A stretch of DNA of 64,000 bases, from contig NC_092680.1 of assembly GCF_964355755.1 (NCBI RefSeq), positions 16,779,001-16,843,000 on the forward strand. The letters run 5' to 3'. Source of the DNA: Antedon mediterranea (lineage: Eukaryota > Echinodermata > Crinoidea > Comatulida > Antedonidae). Below are positions 59,801 to 64,000 of the stretch, one piece after another (positions within the stretch are counted from its first letter, which is position 1; each line of letters starts with the position of its first letter). The position numbers and the translations under genes were made by a program. The notes under the pieces were generated by a model. It worked only from the letters and a program-made list of their open reading frames with translations. It searched no databases and had not been told where the DNA came from.

Positions 59801-62800
59801 TGGTTAATAAGCATGTTCTATTCAATATGTAGCACTGGTGAATAAGCATGTTCTAATCAATATGCAGCATTGGTTAATAAGCATGTTCTAATCAATATGC
59901 AGCATTGGTTAATAAGCATGTTCTAATCAATATGCAGCATTGGTTAATAAGCATGTTCTATTCAATATGCAGCATTGATTAATAAGCATGTTCTATTCAA
60001 TAAGCAGCACTTGTGAATAAGCATGTTCTATTCAATATGCAGCACTGGTGAATAAGCATGTTCTAATCAATATGCAGCATTGGTGAATAAGCATGTTCTA
60101 TTCAATATGCAGCACTGGTGAATAAGCATGTTCTATTCAATATGCAGCATTGGTTAATAAGCATGTTCTAATCAATATGCAGCACTGGTGAATAAGCATG
60201 TTCTAATCAATATGCAGCACTGGTGAATAAGCATGTTCTAATCAATATGCAGCATTGGTGAATAAGCATGTTCTATTCAATATGCAGCACTGGTGAATAA
60301 GCATGTTCTATTCAATATGCAGCATTGGTGAATAAGCATGTTCTATTCAATATGTAGCACTGGTGAATAAGCATGTTCTAATCAATATGCAGCACTGGTG
60401 AATAAGCATGTTCTATTCAATAAAGCAGCACTGGTGAATAAGAATGTTCTATTCAATAAGCAGCATTGATTAATAAGCATGTTCTATTCAATATGCAGCA
60501 TTGGTGAATAAGCATGTTCTATTCAATAAGCAGCACTGGTGAATAAGCATGTTCTATTCAATATGCAGCACTGGTGAATAAGCATGTTCTATTCAATATG
60601 CAGCACTGGTGAATAAGCATGTTCTATTCAATATGTAGCACTGGTGAATAAGCATGTTCTAATCAATAAGCAGCACTGGTGAATAAGCATGTTCTATTCA
60701 ATATGCAGCACTGGTGAATAAGCATGTTCTATTCAATATGCAGCATTGGTGAATGAGCATGTTCTATTCAATATGCAGCACTGGTGAATAAGCATGTTCT
60801 ATTCAATATGCAGCACTGGTGAATAAGCATGTTCTATTCAATATGCAGCACTGGTGAATAAGCATGTTCTATTCAATATGTAGCACTGGTGAATAAGCAT
60901 GTTCTAATCAATAAGCAGCACTGGTGAATAAGCATGTTCTAATCAATAAGCAGCACTGGTGAATAAGCATGTTCTATTCAATATGCAGCACTGGTGAATA
61001 AGTATGTTCTATTCAATATGTAGCACTGGTGAATAAGCATGTTCTATTCAATATGCAGCACTGGTGAATAAGCATGTTCTATTCAATATGTAGCACTGGT
61101 GAATAAGCATGTTCTAATCAATAAGCAGCACTGGTGAATAAGCATGTTCTAATCAATATGCAGCACTGGTGAATAAGCGTGTTCTAATCAATAAGCAGCA
61201 CTGGTGAATAAGCATGTTCTAATCAATAAGCAGCATTGGTTAATAAGCATGTTCTATTCAATAAGCAGCACTGGTGAATAAGCATGTTCTATTCAATATG
61301 TAGCACTGGTGAATAAGCATGTTCTAATCAATAAGCAGCACTGGTGAATAAGCATGTTCTATTCAATATGTAGCACTGGTGAATAAGCATGTTCTAATCA
61401 ATAAGCAGCACTGGTGAATAAGCATGTTCTAATCAATATGCAGCACTGGTGAATAAGCATGTTCTATTCAATATGCAGCACTGGTGAATAAGCGTGTTCT
61501 AATCAATAAGCAGCACTGGTGAATAAGCATGTTCTAATCAATATGCAGCACTGGTGAATAAGCGTGTTCTAATCAATATGCAGCACTGGTGAATAAGCGT
61601 GTTCTAATCAATAAGCAGCACTGGTGAATAAGCATGTTCTAATCAATATGCAGCACTGGTGAATAAGCGTGTTCTAATCAATAAGCAGCACTGGTGAATA
61701 AGCATGTTCTAATCAATATGCAGCACTGGTGAATAAGCATGTTCTAATCAATATGCAGCACTGGTGAATAAGCATGTTCTAATCAATAAGCAGCACTGGT
61801 GAATAAGCATGTTCTAATCAATAAGCAGCACTGGTGAATAAGCATGTTCTATTCAATAAGCAGCACTGGTGAATAAGCATGTTCTATTCAATATGTAGCA
61901 CTGGTGAATAAGCATGTTCTAATCAATATGCAGCATTGGTTAATAAGCATGTTCTAATCAATATGCAGCACTGGTGAATAAGCATGTTCTAATCAATATG
62001 CAGCATTGGTGAATAAGCATGTTCTAATCAATATGCAGCATTGGTGAATAAGCATGTTCTAATCAATATGCAGCAATGGTGAATAAATTCTATTCAATAA
62101 GCAGCACTGGTGAATAAAATGTTCTATTCAATTACATTTTTTTATAGTAGATTTTATAAGGGTTTTTTTTATATTGGTTTTCTTGTTAATATTCTTTCAT
62201 CATTAATCATATATATTTTTTGACAGTACTTTATTTTTATTAGTATATTTAAACGAAACATGACATAACTAATAAAATGGATATGTTGACTTTATATGAT
62301 TTTATGCTCTAGCGAACACAGAATATTCGCCGTCCTCCCCAAACTGATGTGTTTCGTAAAGTCCCTATTAGGTGATGGTAAAGGACTAGAAAGGTATTTT
62401 AGTATCCTCTAGATATGTACTCACTTCAATAACACCTTCTTCAGTACAAGCCTGTAACCGGAATGTTTCAAGGTTGATAATCGGTACAACATGTCCACTC
62501 TTACGGGCATCACATGGGCAATGCGGGAATGCCAAATCCCCATAGCCTTTACATTGCCTCACAACTTTTAAATACTAATAAAAACATCAAAAATAGTTTT
62601 ATTATTAATTATTGGTATATAATGTGGAAGGAAATTAGCATGGGTTGAGTATGAAATCTACACTAATGCATGTTTTCTGTTCATTAATTGTTATTTGTTC
62701 AACAAAAATGTCTGGGGCTTCTAAAGGGCCAATGAAGCTCTATAGTGCTCAAGCCAGAAGTTCTATAGTAGCTTAAAATCTACAGTATGTTCAGTACAAT

Positions 62801-63282
62801 TAGTTAAAATTCATATAAACTCAATCTCACACATCACTATACAGTACATGGTGTTGAGAATAAAAAGCTTGTTCAGTATTTTAAATTGTTTTTTAATTAT
62901 TATTATTATGTTCTGAAATATTGGGGAAAATTTCTTGCGTGGTATGGAATTGTCGAAAACATTTACAACAAGAAACTTGACAATTTAAAATTGGAAGGTT
63001 AAACAATCAATTACTAATTGAGATATTTTGCAAAATCCAACAGAAAAAAATCCAGAAAAGACAATGCTTGAGGGTGTTATACTTTATAGTGTTGCTTCAA
63101 GGGGTTATTTACTAAATAGAAATTTTTCTACTTTACTATAAATCTGACAAAATAAGAACAAAATATGACACTTACTTTAATTACACACATACCTGTAGTT
63201 TTTGATCTTTTTCTTGAAATTGTGTTAGTTCACTTAACCTATCTTCTGGATCAATTCTTTCTTTACTAACATCATCTATGGC
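56819..63282 (-). CDS. SNX27: Sorting nexin-27, last four coding exons (5' part off the window)
   Basis: Endosomal PDZ-PX-FERM adaptor that sends cargo back to the plasma membrane with retromer. Four exons join in frame: 63282-63193, 62574-62425, 58931-58803 and 56920-56819 (TAA). They encode the end of the FERM-like module: PEDRLSELTQFQEKDQKLQ, then YGDLAFPHCPCDARKSGHVV, LQACTEEGVIE, FKWDEIKQFENDEEGMAF, GKKPRWVRVHTQYF and MQECFERVLKERK. These match the SNX27 C-terminus strongly. The PDZ and PX domains must lie to the right of the window; nothing exon-like was seen in 63283-64000. The tail after the FERM module (SNQGTNNHSENGHEND) is lineage-specific. A consensus splice donor (CAG|GTAAGA) sits 5 nt after the stop, implying a 3' UTR intron or an alternative C-terminus. 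One intron holds a 2.4-kb minisatellite. Confidence 0.92.
58432..58729 (+). mobile_element. tRNA-derived SINE with ATT-repeat tail
   Basis: The tRNA-like head has a B-box-like GGTTCAAATAC. The body has TTTACTTACGTTTGCCTCTC, TCCACCCAGGTGTTATAAAA and TGGGTATGCGGGTAGGTTA. The 3' end is GTGAAGTGCTTAGAAGCAGT and GCTATAAAACAACGAATATT, then an (ATT)n tail. This head-body-tail order is typical of SINEs in marine invertebrates. It lies in a SNX27 intron and ends 74 bp from an exon. Confidence 0.8.
59722..62131. repeat. 35-bp minisatellite, about 69 copies, in a SNX27 intron
   Basis: The unit is AATAAGCATGTTCTAATCAA plus TATGCAGCACTGGTG (35 bp). It repeats almost without break for 2.4 kb. Variation is confined to a few sites: CTA/CTT in TTCTAATC, TATG/TAAG, GCAGC/GTAGC, CACTGG/CATTGG, GGTGAAT/GGTTAAT, and GCAT/GCGT. 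Variants cluster locally: GGTTAAT units at the left, GCGT units at 61170-61680. There is no open frame and no CRISPR-like unique spacer. Confidence 0.97.
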
Positions 63283-64000
63283 CTTTAAAGATAAAATAAA
63301 ATATCATTAAAGATAATTATATTACCTGCCTAATTGGCTTTTTACTTTAGCAGAAAAAAGCCATGTTATGAATTTGTCAGATCTAGAAAAACATCATCTA
63401 TTTATTAATTAATATTGGCTAAGTGGTGGGTATCAAGCTTGCAAGCAACTCTGTACAAGTTCAATAGTTCAAATTATCGCATCACAATTTTCCTTCAAAC
63501 CAACACTATGCCAATCAAAGTCTATTAATATTCATATTACTGTATATAGGCCTACAATTGATTTGTTTTTGCATTTAACTGCCTATCTCTGTTGAATGAG
63601 GTACTGTAGGTATAAAATACAGTAGATTGACCAACAAAGCGTTGCCTTAAAAGGAGTGTCTCCTCCATAATGTATTTCCCCTCGATCATTTCAAAAGTTT
63701 CTCCCAAATATGATTGGGGGGGGGGGGGGGGCGGTTTCTATTGTAACAAAGATTTAAATATTATACTGTCCAGCAGGTCTTGCGGAAATAAAATAAATTT
63801 AAATTATTATTAAATATGTCAGCATATCTGAAATTTCAAATAAAATAAATGATTATTTAATATGCAGTGTTCAAATTAATAATGTATTATTAAAAAGGTT
63901 TTAATGATTATCTTTCAGGTCACAGGGTGACCTATCTCCATACTTAAATACTGTGTTTCAATTCGTCTCATTAAGATTACGTCAAGTAGTTATGTTCGCG
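63283..64000. other. SNX27 intron (right edge), with a poly-G run
   Basis: No exon was recognised. A run of about 16 G at 63716-63731 followed by GCGG stands in otherwise AT-rich DNA. The run is prone to length errors in assembly and could form a quadruplex. Confidence 0.6.

Noticed and set aside
59722-62131. CRISPR-like regular repeat array
   Set aside because: Units are directly abutting with no unique spacers, in an animal gene intron. It is a minisatellite.
63716-63731. Functional G-quadruplex
   Set aside because: A pure G run in an intron could equally be an assembly or sequencing artefact. Recorded only as a feature note.

Overview
The window is animal nuclear DNA. It is AT-rich, its genes are split by GT-AG introns, and short inverted-repeat transposons (MITEs), 5S- and tRNA-derived SINEs and minisatellites are abundant. 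The gene set points to a deuterostome marine invertebrate, most likely an echinoderm and possibly a crinoid: a tandem NLR (NACHT-LRR) immune cluster, a monofunctional PHM, a ciliary dynein assembly factor and a lone class A GPCR. The taxon is inferred, not shown.

Layout. 1-4581 (+) is the 3' two-thirds of DNAAF4, followed by a poly(A) signal and a 24-bp minisatellite. 6968-16228 (-) is a complete 11-exon PHM gene (peptidylglycine alpha-hydroxylating monooxygenase) with all copper ligands. Its large intron 7 holds a complete four-exon secreted C-type lectin/apple-like gene on the opposite strand (9680-11617). 16.9-18.3 kb holds a 5S-derived SINE and a MITE. 18414-19454 (-) is a single-exon rhodopsin-class GPCR. 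20624-24146 (+) is a complete six-exon SLC25A46, whose introns carry several MITEs. 24.1-26.1 kb is intergenic and contains one MITE nested inside another.

26161-50166 (-) is a tandem array of three paralogous NLR genes. Each has the same plan: tiny acidic exons 1-2, a roughly 178-codon exon that looks like two death-effector-type death folds, one or two basic 48-54 bp linker exons, and one very large exon with NACHT and LRRs. Every intron is phase 1. The middle gene is intact (1384 codons). The first has a 14-bp deletion just before the P-loop. The third is split by a 1482-bp Helitron-like insertion with no target duplication, carries a frameshift, and has five near-identical 177-bp LRR repeats.

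50.2-56.8 kb is gene-poor and full of MITEs. 56819-63282 (-) holds the last four coding exons of SNX27, with a 2.4-kb, 35-bp minisatellite in one intron.

The most notable biology is the NLR cluster: modular phase-1 architecture, LRR turnover, and birth-and-death decay caught at base resolution. The nested lectin gene and seven or eight small DNA-transposon families defined from this window alone come next.
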